Assembly: GCA_008508345.1 (NCBI GenBank)
Contig: QNGE01003227.1
Span: 25,811 to 89,810, forward strand
Direction: 5' to 3'
DNA length: 64,000 bases
DNA from: Paragonimus westermani
Taxonomy: Eukaryota > Platyhelminthes > Trematoda > Plagiorchiida > Troglotrematidae
Shown here: positions 12,509-26,490 of the stretch, piece by piece
How the letters are laid out: every line of letters begins with the position of its first letter
Numbering within the stretch: position 1 is the first letter of the stretch
Made by a program: the position numbers and the translations under genes
Notes under the pieces: model-generated
Told to the model about the DNA's origin: nothing
What the model saw: the letters and a program-made list of their open reading frames with translations, nothing else
The model's database searches: none

Positions 12509-13989
12509 TTAATGGATTACAATTGTGTGCTTCCTGTGGAATGTTCAGCCGTAATGTTGGCGCCCTGTTTTGACCTCCTGTAAGAAAACCTCGGGAAAAC
12601 AAACCTCGCAAACACGGTTTTCATCCCTAGAGCTCACTTCTCATACTTGTGTCCAACGGATTGTGGATAGTGAAGATTTGAAAACTACGAAAATTCACAC
12701 ATACTTTACAAGGAAGCAGCCGTCATGGCTAAGACACTTATTCGCACGTAGCGGTTGCCATATCGAGCACTTGATAGGACAGTTATTCCAGTCCGACATC
12801 TGTCCAAGGTACTTAATGGACGAGAAAGAGAGATGATTGTGTCTTTATCACGCGTGAATTTGGGGAGCTACTCTTAGCATCAAGGTCCACACCACACTAC
12901 TCGATGATGAAACCACTGCGATATAACCCACTACACAGTGAACACCCAGCGGCCACCTAGAATAACTGAGGAATCGATTAGTCGGTACATATATATAGAA
13001 TGAACACGCTTCTCAGTACGTTAGATTTAAAACCACAGAAGCTAAGCGGAGGAATGAAGGAAGAACTTAAATAGCTAGCCAGTCAGAAAGGCCTTGCGCT
13101 TCTTGTGAAGCAAAACCTACAGTAATATCGTTAGCATACTCGAGCTAACTAACCCGAGTTCGATACGACGGGAGAAGTAGTGGGGCAACAGCGGCGCGCT
13201 TCTGTGCTGACAGCGTGCCAGGGTTGTGAGAGACCGGCAAGCAAGAAGAACAGACAGACTGTCAATATTGACTGTTCGTCCATTCTAACAGACCGAGCGT
13301 TCTGACAATGTCCACCAACCAGGTCGCGCCAGACAACACGGTTTGGTTTGCGTGAACTGAGATGATGCCAGGCAACAAACGACTCATCGGGTTTGTCAGC
13401 ATGTTTCATAAACAAGACCGGACCCGGATTGAAACCTTTTGCTTTGTCATGCAAGGACTAACACTGTGTGCTGTCAGTGTACGGGGGCAAAATCCAGGTG
13501 AACATGACTAGCAGCCACGACTTACCCCCAAGGGGAAACTAGATGTGAATAAAGTGAGCCAATTCTTGACAGGTTTGTAGTTGTATAAGCAAAAATACAA
13601 CGATTTCGTTGCCCCTCAGACCTACCGAAACGACGGGTGAGAAACCCTTCCCAACTTCACATCCAACGCTAATGAAGACTAGCAAGAAATGTGTATGGTA
13701 ACGTGAAACTTCGAAGAATTCTGTGACTCAGGTGAAAAAACATCCTAACGATTTCAGTTTTGCGAAAGAAATCAGGAACAATGCAAATATGGCGGTGCTG
13801 AAGGACCCGCCCGAGTTGTGCAATATTGTGAATACACGACGGATGATTTAGTCAGATATCCAAAGGCCTGTGGAAAGTAAAATCCAAATATATCAAAACA
13901 ACTTTTCAATGTTAGTGAACTGTCATTGGAAAAGTGCCTACAGTGGCAAATCCCAGCAGACCGCAATCATTTAAAGAAGCTGACGAAAG

Positions 13990-16800
13990 CGGCTTGACCA
14001 ACGTATGAAGCAACACGGTAGCAGTTTTTAACAGCAAACACCCAAACCAAGTCAAACTATTCACCGTTGGGAATGAAGTGTTCGAAGTATCGAACGAACA
14101 AAAATTTTCCAAACCACTGTTGCTCTGTCACAGTAGACTCAACAAAGGGTGAACGCGACAGACAACACATCGTCAGCAGAGTTCGTGACAGCCACAGTCA
14201 CACAATGGCCTGCACAAAATTAGGGACTGATGATCACCGGTGTAAATAGACCCTCGACACCAGCGTGCCAGTCCATTCTGTCTTATTCACATGGGTTCAA
14301 AGCGTAGTCACAAATCCACCGGACATCGTGCCGTCCGCGTGGAACGGTGTTCACACAGAAATCGGTGGGCAGACCAACTGACAGCATCGAGTCTGAGAAA
14401 CGGAACGACCTACATCATCGGCTTCTTCGTGGTAAAAGGAAACTCGGTGTGCAATCGCGGGGTTGACGCCACTCAACAAATGTAAGTTGATACGTTCATT
14501 TACGACCAGTCTGTTCGTATGAATGCGAAGTCTGACGTATTCGAGCAGCACCCAACAGTCTTTGATTCAATGTTGGGTTGGCCACTAAAATTTGCCAGTG
14601 TTTCAGTGACCCAAGGTGCTGTGCTCATCATCTTACTCGTTTGAAGAAGTCCAATGGCCACGCGTGAGAATTACAGGCAAGTGATTGGTGGGCAGCTGGA
14701 ATTTCGTGAGTTAGAACTCAGGTGAACCAGAGCAGTGTAGCGCTGAAAAATCAGGTGACACCCACGTGTGGATTAATCCCAGATAATTAAATGTTGCATT
14801 CAGACTTCAGCAGTGTAACATCCAAATGATGACCATATTTATCGAAGTGGATATGTCACCAGCATTTTGGCGGTTAAGAGTCTGGCGCTTTAGATGCCGA
14901 AATGTAAGAGACCACACCTGGTACTTTTTTGATCGTTTCCAATAGTTATGTCTACCCTTTGGATTGGATGTTTCAGGTGAAATCTTTCAAAAGCGTCCAG
15001 CAGACGTCTTACAAAACTCAAGAGTCCGTTTGGTTGCGGGCGACGTTTTTATCCACGGAACAACGGCCAAGGAACAGGACGAAAATCTAAAAATTTCTGA
15101 AGTGATATCGGGAAAAGGTGTTTCGGAAGACCAGTAATTAGACTTCAAAAACTGAGTTATAAAGAGAATGCCTGTTCCACAGGACGTGAATACAGTGCCG
15201 CATTGAGCGGTATCTTCACTTACCTGACTTGGTTTCTACCCGATCTCACGGACGTCGTCCAGTGCACCAGTTTACACACAAAGGTGTGTTCTAGAGATAG
15301 AGTGAGAAGTAGTGAGTGACGCTCACAGAGATGAGGTGGATCATCAGCTCTCCAACAGTGGACAGTATAAACTTAAACTTCTGCCGCTGGTCCAATGAGA
15401 CAGCTGTCAAGCTAGCCTGTAAACATTGCTATCACAAGAGGGTGAATCCATCGACCACCGCACCCAAACCTCTACGCTCACACAGGAAAACTGTGCAAAT
15501 CGAAAACGAAAAGTCAGCTGTGGTCGTTTCCATAGAGTGTTTCAATAGGAACACTCTAGAAGAAGGACGAGCTTCGTTGTAATCCACAACTCTTTGGCAG
15601 CTATAATGAAAAAGCCATTGTGTTGGTTGTTCCGGAGTTTTCAGACGCATGCTGATTAAAGCTGAGCTATCAGGTGACGGGCATGATGTACACTGTTGAT
15701 AAGCTGTCAGTGGTGTATACATCTTGTTCGAGAGAGAATATTTTCGGTTGTGAAACGATGCCGAGAGCTCATTTTGGCCCAGGAGACTGTGGCCAAAATG
15801 TTGACAAGTAACAGCAAGAAACCCAGTACTGAAGAAGCTTACCAAGGGAAGGGTGATCCAAAGAGAACAGATTTCCAAACTGCGTCAGTGAAAACTTATC
15901 GAGGAAATTCACACTGCTTGTGTGAGTGAGCGATTCAAAAAAATAACCATTGTCAGAGATGTTAAGATATATTGAAAACTTCATTTCAAACCTCCTAGTG
16001 CACTGGAAACACTATATAACCCACCCAACCGCTGAGAAGAATTCCACAAAACGTTTGGTACATAAAGGCTACCGAAATCTTTATTTATAACTGTGGGGCT
16101 GATTCGACTATTATTCCGGAATTGGAGATATCCATAGTAAAACCACGACAGCCGTGATTAAAAAGCTGTGTACGCAGTGTGTAAGACATGACATCAGAAT
16201 GTTTGATTTCAGACAACGGTCTGTGATGTATGACATGGAATTACAGACGTTTGCTGGCAAGTGAGGGCTTCAGCGCACAAAACTTTTTACGATAGTTAGT
16301 CGAAAGGAAAAGCAGAATATGCAGACAAAATCGGCAAAGTGATTCTGAAGCTTGTTGAAAGATCAAACAATGATCCACATATCATGCAGCTGGTTAAAAG
16401 AAACATCCTACTGATGGAATTCACCACGGGACGGCAGAATAGTCGCATGTGTTGATCAGTTCTGACAGAGGAAGTGTTCCAGCAGTGCATATCAATCCTT
16501 TCACGCCGGTTGACACAACTTTGTGTGCACGTTGAAAGGGTGTAAATAGCTAGGGAGGTGATGGGTCTCCAGATTTGTTGCCAACAGTGTCTAAGTTGTC
16601 AGCGCACGAATAGATCATGTTTGATTCGAGTCTGGGTTTATCTCTCCGGTTTCAAACTGAGAGGGCTAACTCAACGATGTCCCTCAAACTGTCATCGAAC
16701 AAGAAAGATGATATCGAACAACTCAGTCGCCAAACAAGTAAAGGACGGTGATGACAAACTCCAAGCCCACACTCAGCCCGAGGACTATCACTAAGCTGAG
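13990..16800 (+). mobile_element. Degraded Ty3/Gypsy element A (Mag-like)
   Basis: Relics in Ty3 order on the plus strand. A Gag zinc-knuckle remnant lies near 14043-14130 (GMKCSKY, cysteines partly lost). A reverse transcriptase spans about 14760-15110, with INPR, LPFGLDV and a decayed catalytic site (GDV near 15037). The RT-to-RNase H connection is near 15160-15250 (MPVPQDV). An integrase core near 16203-16420 has SDNG and a PTDGI-like block. Stops and frameshifts interrupt every domain. The type resembles invertebrate Mag/K02A2.6-like Gypsy elements and differs from the intact element at 45 kb. No LTR was recognised. The 14070-14785 section is identical to copy B. Confidence 0.75.
14070..14785 (+). 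repeat. 716-bp core identical to 42618-43333
   Basis: Line-by-line comparison shows no difference from 42618-43333 over 716 bp. Immediately outside, both sides are still homologous but strongly diverged, for example NYSPLGMKC against ECSAFGMKC on the left, and LNVAF against LNAAL on the right. It covers the Gag knuckle to the start of reverse transcriptase and already contains stops. Confidence 0.9.
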
Positions 16801-18519
16801 TGGGGGGAAAATGCTGACGCTCTTTGCAGTCAAGTCCTTCCACGAGAGACATTCCCAAGTTAGGAGCCTATCAATTTCAAAAAAGCAGTATAAGGTGCAT
16901 CATGCTGCAGTGTGCTTGCTGTTAAGTATTTTACAGGTCTGTCCACACTGAGACTGAATATTGTCAGGCTACTTGTAAAGCAACCGGTGGTTGAACGCAC
17001 AGCCACATTTTGAACTTAAGTCCTCCGGATGTGCTTTGCACCAGTCAGCATCGCACCATGCCCGCAACAACGCAATCACCGTACTCCATAACCGTGTGAA
17101 TGGAGTGCGATTGATGTGTGAAACCCATGCATTTTAAATGTCATGCCAAATCTCATAATGCTGAGGATTGTGAAACAGAAGTGTTTTAGAGCCAAGCATC
17201 ACCAATTACTCATACCCGCCAGCTTGATTAAAAAATGGGTCCTGGTCTTATTAGTGCGTGTTGTCACTGTATTCGCCAACTGCCAGTTCAACTTTGAATC
17301 GTCCAAGCAGCAACACGTGAGCTAACTCAAAATAATAGTCCTTCAAAGATCAGAGACTCATTTAAATGGGTCAGGACAACAAAAAATGTCACACGGTGGT
17401 GTAATACTTCTTTTTGATGCTGCCCTTGTTTAACATAAGGAATTCATCATATCAAATCATTGTATTTGCTTTTTACGCACATACACATAGACATGAATAT
17501 GAACAGCGGGATGGGTCGCATAAGTTGCTCCCCACTAACTGAACTCCTGGCCCACTACCATGATGGCATAATGTGAAAGAAAATCTGCTCAGCCATGAGC
17601 AACGGTTAGATTACAAAATAAAAGATACTAACAATCGAGCTGTGTATTTACCAGACCCAACTTCGATCGCATTAACGGGGCAGAACGTGATCACGGTTTG
17701 ACAATACCTTGGCTCGGCTTAGGTAAAAAGACGGGGATAGTCATTCATGAGACCGGCACATACTGAAGTTACTACAGCAATGAGAGCGTGAGGTAAGCCT
17801 GCCCAAAATGGAGCTCACGACCCAATGCTCAACCCGTAATTATATGCTGTTTACTTCCCGTCGGAACTAATTTGGTTTGGAAGATCTGCTTTGTTCCAAT
17901 GCACTCATGCGGACATACATTAAGAAGTGATAACTGAGGTTGACAAGTACACTTATGTCCAAAATGTGAATACATAATTGTATGTCTAAATGGGAAAGAG
18001 AACAGAAACGGAGCGAAGGTTGTAGTTCTCGTTTTTTCCACTTTACAACTTCCGTTAAAACATTGGTTATAAGTATTACCAGAATCATCATAAAATCGTT
18101 TTCCCCTCACTTTCAACTCGCCTGTCTGCTTTAAATGTGCATGTACTTTGGTGCTGGATACCTCAGCTCACAATAAGAAGGGATGTTGACAGACAAATCG
18201 CATTCCTTTATTCTGTCTACCAAGAATGTAAGCAATACTAATACCAACGATATGCTGCCGCCGATGAGGGTGGCCTAACCAAGATACGAATCAATCAGCA
18301 AATGACGACACATGCCAGTATAAAGTACGGTTCAAATTCCACCGTGTGGGTGTTTCTATCAGTACGCTAACTAAAAGGTCCAAAGGAGAACGGTAAATCA
18401 AGGACACACCTCGTCCCTAGGGGAAGGCTACCAAGTCCTCGGTGTTGATTGGACAGAGTCGCTGAATAAGACAAAAACACAACCGATATTTTTGATGAGA
18501 CCCAACTGTGAAAAGTCAG

Positions 18520-18599
18520 GGCTTCGGCTGGATTCGAACCAGCGACAGACACGGCATGCCTCAACGCGGCAAGCGCTCTACCAGCTGAGCTACGAAGCC
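18520..18599 (-). tRNA. tRNA-like sequence, probably a tRNA-derived SINE head or tRNA pseudogene
   Basis: Read on the minus strand, 80 nt form a 7-bp acceptor stem (GGCTTCG with CGAAGCC), a good D arm (GCTC/GAGC around AGCTGGTA) and a perfect T arm (GCTGG TTCGAAT CCAGC). The anticodon arm is abnormal: an extended stem with a T-T mismatch and loop GCGTTGA, without the invariant T33. The region between D and T arms is long (about 30 nt). No isotype can be assigned safely. A single N follows at 18601. Related non-tRNA sequence continues beyond the T arm toward 18367, which favours a SINE. Confidence 0.6.
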
Positions 18600-18789
18600 A
18601 NGAGCCTAGTCCCCACTCCGACGAACAACAGGTTTGTTTGGGCTGTCATAATGTTCAGTCGATTGTACAGGACCCGACCGATAGGTTAAAGGAGAGAGCA
18701 CACTGACACGTGTGCCCACGTCCTACGGGGACGCACCAAGGCGAAATACCCTGCCTAAGCTTCTGGTCAATCAGCTCACGACGCAAAGC

Positions 18790-19343
18790 GAAGGCTGTGT
18801 GGGTGTATGGGCCCTGACTTCTTCTGCCACTTTGGCGTGGTGGTCAGAGTTGTGTGCTGTTTTGATCTGGTGGACTGCGCTAATTGGGACTTCGGTCCTT
18901 GCAGGTTCAACCTTATCAGATTGGCTAACGGGGAGCAACCAGACGAAAAGCAGACGCGTTTCATGTGCTTTGAGACCGTGTGTTGTGGTTTGGTTGGGCA
19001 AGGTGTTGTTTTTCATTCTTCACACTGCAACGCTTCTTGTACTATACTTCACAAATCCTTCTTCTTAGCTTAGATCTCGTCATTGCAGTCTCCCTGTTTG
19101 TTTAGTTTCCGAGACATAAGAGTTCCCTTTCCTTACTAACTAATCAACTGGCTAACCAGCGTTGGCCGGCTGGACACAAAGGCACCACTGACACACCTTC
19201 CGGTCTTATTCCTTCGGGTTTACACTGGGTATGTGATGTGTGGGTGGAACCGCAAGTGAGGCGGCGCAAGCCACTTGCGGTGCTGGTTAACCGCAAGTGT
19301 CCTTTGGCTTCGGTCACTGTGACAGGCTACTCCGAATCGGATG
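18790..19343 (+). mobile_element. tRNA-like head joined to a LINE 3' tail (candidate SINE)
   Basis: A box-A-like TGGCGTGGTGG (18833-18843) and a box-B-like GGTTCAACCTT (18904-18914) precede a 322-bp tail (19022-19343) about 97% identical to the LINE 3' end at 9221-9542. The LINE coding end present at the 9-kb copy is absent, and homology starts abruptly near ACACTGCAAC. That layout is expected of a SINE that borrowed the tail of its partner LINE. The tail is certain. The head is weaker, because the boxes are about 70 nt apart start to start, wider than in ordinary tRNA genes. Confidence 0.5.
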
Positions 19344-22300
19344 CCACCAACCGTGTATGGGCTATGATTCTACATGAACCTGTTAGTTGACGCAAGTTAA
19401 GATTGGCGAAGAACAGCCAAAAGCCGATCACTGCGGTTTAGAAAACGATGGTCATGAACTAAAAGCAGTTGGAGTATGTTGAACTGCGATGGGAGACTGC
19501 AGCTAACAAAAGATAGTTATATAGCTCAAGCCCGTTTATGGTCCAAGTTAACACTGCTAATCCGGCTTGGTATCAAAGATGATAAAAACTCAGAACCAAA
19601 CTTTTTCAAAGGCGCACCACTCAGCACTATGTTGGATAGCGTTTCGGTATTTTATATTTCGAACTGCACCCAGATTCGAACATTTCCCCTACGAGAAACA
19701 ACTCATCAAAGACAACATAGGAACCACAAGCTTCCTCCATAAAAAAGCAAGCTTGTCTCTGGTGAACGGTTACTTGTTGACTTACGCAGATTGTCAAAAC
19801 AGTGGGGTTTGATCACCCAATTCGTCCTGTGCTCCAGCCTGACCTGAGCTCTGTTGGGCTCAGTCACCGACAGACGTTACTGAAGTACACTGAACCTGTC
19901 AAACGAGCGGCAGTGTGTACGCAAGTGACAACCTAACAACCAGGGTGACGGCTGCTCAAAAGCAGTACAAAAGTCATCAACCACCGACACCCCCAAGTAG
20001 AGTGCAAAGAAAACAGACTCGGATGCTCTGCAGGTGAGACAGCTGTGGTGTCCAACATTCACTACATTCTACATCGGTGGTCCAACACCGTATTGATAAA
20101 CACGTTTTCCAATAATACATGCACACAAAACGTCAGTGTGCTCAATCAACTTCATGCAAGTTTTGCACGAATTCGGAACACGAAATTGGAAAAAGGCTGG
20201 ATTTGGAACGGGCGGAAGTCGCATTCGTTGATTCCGTTTGCATTCTACTGGCTGAAGTGACCATTTTTATTCAAGGCTACAGCACAAACTCACCTTTTGG
20301 ATCTGTTATGGTAAGTGGAAATAACCAATGAATTACGCAGAGCAGCACGTGGAACTTAGAGTAGGCACACCAGCAACACTGTAACAAAGTTTCAACAGGC
20401 CCTCGTGAAAAAATGTACATATTCAATATTTCCACCACGGGGGGTTGCTACCATGTGGTATGCAAGGCCACGAGTGGCCTAGATGCCGCCGGGTTGACCA
20501 AGTCTAGACAGAGCAGTCAAAGCAACAAGGACCCGAACCTTGTGAACGGCAACCAGCGCTGTGGACATTGAGCTCACTGCAGATTTCATATTTACATAAC
20601 GGGCACAAGCATACAATTTGCAAACAAATAGAGGAGAAAAACAGCATTGGAATCAATCTTAGTAGGTAAGTGACGGGCAATCCATAAGCACACCCTACTT
20701 CACTTATTCATCACTTGGTTAAATACACCAGATCCTTAGTAAGAAGTACCCAAGCGATGCGCAAATCGCTGTTAATTTGCGGTCAAAACTTCACTTGAAT
20801 ATTGGTTCTCGATCAAGTTTAGGGAATGGTTTAGGGACGCGAGCGCTAAATGATTAACCCAACGTTATTAGGAGCTTCAACAAATACTTACGTCCTTGGA
20901 CAAACGGATTGGACAAGACGGTCTGTAGCGCCCAGCCGACACAAATCAGATACCCGAATAAGGTACACTGAATTAGCTCAGAGCTGCCAAACCTTTACGA
21001 ATGTTCACCCAGAGTGACCAAAGCAATGTACTGTTCACATCACTGAGCTCCTTGAGTAGGATAGTCGTTATTATTAACGTTTGTTTCTGAGTCTCGAGCT
21101 TTTAGGTTACTGTTTAATACTGGACATCCGTCCAGTTGCCACTTCCAAACCGAGCCCAAATCGAGAAAAGTTCACTCAGTTCGACATGCTAACAGACGAA
21201 ACTGGGCGGCAGATTGAAATGTGGAAGACGGACTGATGAGTGAGGAGTTCGGCTGATGAAGCTAGATTAACAGATTCCGGGTTAGACGATTTAATAATGG
21301 TATGAGCAATCCCATAATCTGCACGTGGCGACAACTTGACCCACTCACTTGCTGTTACCTGGTCGACTGAAAGCGTATCAGTAGAGCGTTCTCGATCACA
21401 CAGTCTATGGTTCAAGCCAGACGGATGTACAGCGAGAATATCTGCGTTAAATTTTGCTAGACCGGAATGACCGGTAGGTAACAGTAGGTGAAGACCAGGT
21501 TTACCAGCACCCTTTTTATGGAAAAATCATGGAAACTGTGTTTTCACTCCTTGTCTGCCTGTGCACAGCGTTCGACACATAAGGTTAAGTCAGGTAAAGC
21601 CACTCATGAAAGAGTTGATGTCTGGAGTCGGGTTCAAAATCGAGTTTACTTACATAATCCTTCAGCAAACTGAGAGTAGAATTCGTGATTTTTCCGCGCT
21701 CGGTAAATACTGCTTGAAATTTTCTGCCCTACAACGTTCGCATAGCAATAACTGAACAGCACGCTCAGGACACTGTGTACTGGAAATTACATGAGCAGAG
21801 CTCGGGATGCTTAAAGGTAGGTGGACGTAGTTATTTCAAATCAAGCTTAACCCAGATTTGCTACGAAATAATCAGTATTTACATCGTATGTAAATGAGCG
21901 TGTTACTTTTTTGTTCAGGAGTGATTGACAAACCAAAGCAAACCTGATTACAAACTACATAATGTTCACATGCCCCACCAAGTTAGTATAAATGTATCAT
22001 ATGATACAGTACGAAGTAGCTGGCAAGAACACCTATATAAAGGACGAAACTATTAAAGTCAGGTCAGAACGCTAGAAGATATGTTCGATTGCCAAAAAAG
22101 TGGGCTTGGTTCGAACTCACACATTAATGGCAGTCAAGCTGACGACGTACCAAGTCTAAGGAGAGGGTTCACTTCTGAACTGCAACTTCACAAAAACCAT
22201 TCATCCGATCTTGACCAACTTTGTAAAAGTAACGATACGCAACCTTATTGGAAAAAACAACGTAAACTGAAAAGATGAGATCAATCGCAAAAAATGAGTT

Positions 22301-25300
22301 TCCGAAGGTCATCTGAAAGACACTGTTCTAGGGATAAACGATCGACCACGGATCTTAAACGATATCCTCGCAAGATGTGAAGGTTCTCGGACGTCCATAG
22401 ATCATCTGTAGACGAAATTCAATAGTATTCGTCGCTGTTAATGTCCTGATTCAGAATCACTACTTCAAGTGTGAGAAAGATTCAGTACCTTCGGCAACCG
22501 GATGAACAGACAGACTTCCCGTTTGCCTGCCAAACTGTGAACCTTCCGTTTAGATATCTCGAAATAAGTTGTGAATCAAACACACGAATTAGTCTGTTCC
22601 ATTGTGCACCGCACCGCAGACAACGTCGGACTAGTAGCTCAGGTGATGACACATTATCGCTCAGCTACCGACACTAATACGTTCCAGTAAGGGTAATCTA
22701 GTTGGGGACGGCTCTATTCTAGTTCGGAGTGGTACCCAGTGTGATGATCAACGTGCTCGGTTCATCAAACGGGTGGTTAAACATGACATCAAGAGACTAT
22801 TCGTAAGGACAGCATCATAAAGTGCGATTAACCGATTTAAACGAGGCACTCTTAGGTCCAAGATGTGGCCAAAATGATCACATCCTTTGTTTGTGGTTTT
22901 ACTGACCTGCTTGACGATCTAAATGAAGCGCTTACAAATGAATCATCTTACCCATCTGATAAAGACACGCATCAATCCCAGTATACAATAGAAACCAATC
23001 ATTCCAAAGACATCATTATAAGTTGACGACTTTTTTAAACATTTTTAAAAGCCTCGCTTCCCAATGCATTCGAGGGTTCTGCAGTTGGATTTTACTCGCG
23101 GTGATGAGGGGATCGCAAAAGGGATTTCACGAAACCACTAAATACCTACAGACGAACGTAAACTATTCGAGGACAGCGCTTGGTCTGTTCCTGCAACCGG
23201 TAATTTCACGCATAGAGTAGCCAAACAAGCTACCTCCGTCGCCCTAAAGGTAAATATATTTCTATCGTGAATTCAGTTGCACCGTCCAGAAATTTCCTGG
23301 AATCAACAACTTGCCCCAACCTAAATCTGTTCGGCAGCTTTGGGCTCGGTATACTCCGGTTTGGAATGGAACAGTGCACGTGACTACTCAAGATATCCAG
23401 CGGAACAAGAGTAGTTTGCAGCATACAACTGGCACGGGCCAGACTTGCTGTCCTATTATGCGCGCGCTGCACGCAAAGTGAACAAAGAAAACTGTGACTG
23501 CTGTTGTTCTGTAGTTGTTCGGCGTTCGGCAACGGTTGTTTACGTGACCTTTACTGAATGCCGGTCATTCGTCCAGACACCGGTTCTCTCCGATACTATA
23601 CGTGACCTTCATCTTTCCGTCTGACTCAACAAGATCCTATCGAGTCTGACAGGCTAACCGAAAAACAAATTCAGCAGTCTATCTGACCGTAGAAAACGTG
23701 CTAGTCTACACTCTGCATAACGAAATACCTGGGTGTAATAGCAATGACTGTGCTGTAATTGTGTCACATCAACTTAAGGCATGGGGGATATGAACACTAG
23801 TGCAAAAATCGATGAGTAGGAAAATCGCCAATTTTCCTTAAACAGTAACACATGGATTGATATCGAGGGTTGAATACATGTAGCCTGCAGGACCCGCGGC
23901 CATTTATATATCATGTGTGGTCTGTGCCGATGGACCAACGCATACTACCTCTGTCCAGCAGTGCAGGTTAATAGATCTCAGAAATTGTCAGTGCATCGCC
24001 TCCTTCCTAAACGCAGTGTCCTCCACCCTTCTCATTCAATGCGTGTTTATTGAACACCATGACCAGAAGAGTGACAACTTAACACACTACACCGCCAAAC
24101 AAAAAAGTGGACAGTTAGCATCGGTTGGGTGACTCGGATTCGATATGAAGGTATACGACTTGCACCCGAAATTCGCACCACTTTCAGATGGGCATGGACC
24201 GAAGTCCATCCAGCCAGAGTGAATGAAACATTGTTTAGGTGTTCCTGGTCTCTTCTCGATACAGAATGATCACGCGATCTTTGATGAATATTGCTTATTC
24301 GATTAGCCACTCGAGTTAATACAATCCAGTGAGTTCAATGTGTTTGCAGTTGAGAGTTAAGATTCGATGATTGATTAGAATGTGGAAGGTGAACCGGTGA
24401 GTCCCGATTTTGTCATAGGGAGTTAGATGAGACAGTAAGTTAGCAAACACACAGGTGCGAATGGTTACCTAAAGCAACGGACATTCCCACAGTACAAGGT
24501 GAAGGTAATCAACCTATGTATGAGCTGCAATCAGGCTATCCGGAAGGAGCGGTTTCGTATTCCTAGGTTGCACCGTCAATGCATTAATTTACTGAAAGAA
24601 CACTTGCTACCAACACTGCCAGTCCAGAATGATACACTCTAAGGTGATGAGGCTATAGGAAACTGGGACAGCTTTTCTGACCGCTAAAACACCACCCTTT
24701 TCAGGGCTAAGCCGTACCGAAAATTTAGCTCATTCATTGCCCAATTGTCAAGACAGCTCGTCGTATGGTGCCAGGCCCGGCGGAGAGGTAACAACTATGG
24801 CAGGATTGCATGAAAATCGACCAATTGTAGAATGAATGGTATTCGGGGGAAGTCATGTAGATGATCAATTGCGCGCCGATGCAAGTCGCATGCTGTCTTT
24901 GTCGTCAGCTGTCCGCGACATACAATACCACACGCGTGAGAGCCACCTAAGTGTGGACAAACGTGCATGGGGTCACATACAAGTGGTTGCATATGGATGG
25001 ACGTGAACTTGAGCTCTGGCAAAACAAAAATGGGGCATCTGTGAATTTGGCCTTCGATAAGTTTGATGTGAGTTGCGTTCGATCGGCTGTATGACTAAAC
25101 GACTTCCACCGTGATCGACGGAGACGTTGCAGTTGCACCATGGCCTGAACTTAAATACCGGTGACATGTGGATCATCAAACATCACAAAATAGTAGTATT
25201 CAAATTCTGCCTGTGATAAACACGCTAGCCCAGGAAATTGAAACAGTGGCACCGACCGCTAAACGTCCTCACTAATTCCGTCAGCCCGACTGCTCGAGCA

Positions 25301-25949
25301 TACTGTCGAGAATAGTGCCGAAAATGAGTGAGCAAAGTCCACCAGGTTAGTGCGTGGTAGGGTGATGACAGCGTTGACCCTTAATTGACATCTCCATGGC
25401 GTCAAATAAGGGCGCATTAAAGTTGAAAATGAATTGTCCTGAATTTAAATAAAAAATACTGTAGGTTCGAGTAGTCTAACAAACAGCTAATCCAAACAGG
25501 TGACAGTTTTGATGCATAAGCCTAAAACTTAGCCTCCTTTTACCATGAACTTCAAATGACTATTAGCATCACGGAAACCATCTGCTTCGAACTGCTCATA
25601 CAGCGCTTAATCTAATTGTAGGGATATCCATTTTAGCATCATCTTGGTCAATTTTCAGAAAGTAAGGTTCAGTTCTTGTATATGTAACAATTCACAGTTC
25701 ACATTGATGTACAGTAGTAAGGCAAAATTAAGTTCAAAACGCAAAAGTGCATTAGAAATAAGTATGTAAAGCCATTGGAATGCAGCACTGAGTCACAAAG
25801 GTTAGTTGAAGAGATGTTCTGTTTCTTTTCAAAAGTGAGAGATCGTCTACAGATGCCCATTGTCAAGCATTTTAGTACTTCAATGCAATTATCATTTCGT
25901 CTTTGTAACAGTGTGCCTTTCAAATTCGTTTAATGATGGCCATGACAGG

Positions 25950-26080
25950 GATATGCACTATTAACGAACTCTAACATGAATGAAGATCGAGTATAGTGCT
26001 TGTTTTCGAAAGGGGCTAACTGAAAAATCTCAGTGAATGAGACAGCTGCGAACAACTGTGACTGACTTCCATTTGCGCAC
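25950..26080 (+). repeat. SINE body, old copy
   Basis: The segment around CGAAAGGGGCTAACTG through CTGCGAACAACTGTGACTGAC aligns with the bodies at 26830-26950 and 53950-54015. The tRNA-like head is not recognisable. It lies in the large FoxP intron. Confidence 0.45.
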
Positions 26081-26399
26081 ACAACTTTCGCCACCTTTAG
26101 GGTCTTCACATTCTTAGATAAAAACCACGATCTGTACCTTTTTCATAGTACAATGACTTGATGTCACTTTTACGTGCTTCAATGTGAGTTTCGAGTGGTT
26201 CAGTTTCAGTTCAGGCTGTCCCAAGGAGGTTCTCCGGGTCGGTCAACAACGAAAGGAGCCCGACGGAAAGGGCGTACCAGAAACAGGTCTCTTAACTGAG
26301 GCCGTTTAATGAACAGCGCAAGCACCCCATCGTAAACACAATCTTATTAGTTGGCGCCGGCGTGTACGCTAACTTCAGGTCAAATGAATAGACTCCATC

Positions 26400-26490
26400 G
26401 TACCACAGTTTTGGCCACAATGGTGTACAGACGCCCAGTGATCTCACATCAGGCACGATCGAATCATCATACGCAAACGCCTGTGAGTAA
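26400..26490 (-). repeat. SINE head remnant, old copy
   Basis: The plus-strand text TGATCTCACATCAGGCACGA through GAATCATC matches the flank of the SINE head at 9818-9845, with a worn tRNA-like part to its left. It is strongly decayed and has the same orientation as the 9.7-kb copy. Confidence 0.45.

Noticed and set aside
14067..14551. Short frames repeated at 42528-43099 that look like a duplicated small gene
   Set aside because: They lie inside the 716-bp core of two dead Gypsy copies and contain Gag knuckle remnants, so they are transposon debris.
20893..20970. Hydrophobic minus-strand segment with a GTAAGT donor and CAG acceptor
   Set aside because: The putative exon is tiny, its acceptor tract is weak and no partner exon was found. 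It cannot be told from chance.
21176..21530. About 110 open codons on the minus strand with GTAACA and GTGAGT donor-like sites (CLNHRLCDRERST-like text)
   Set aside because: First taken for the missing FoxP zipper exon. The true 88-nt exon at 12301-12388 fits phase and family, and this one fits neither.
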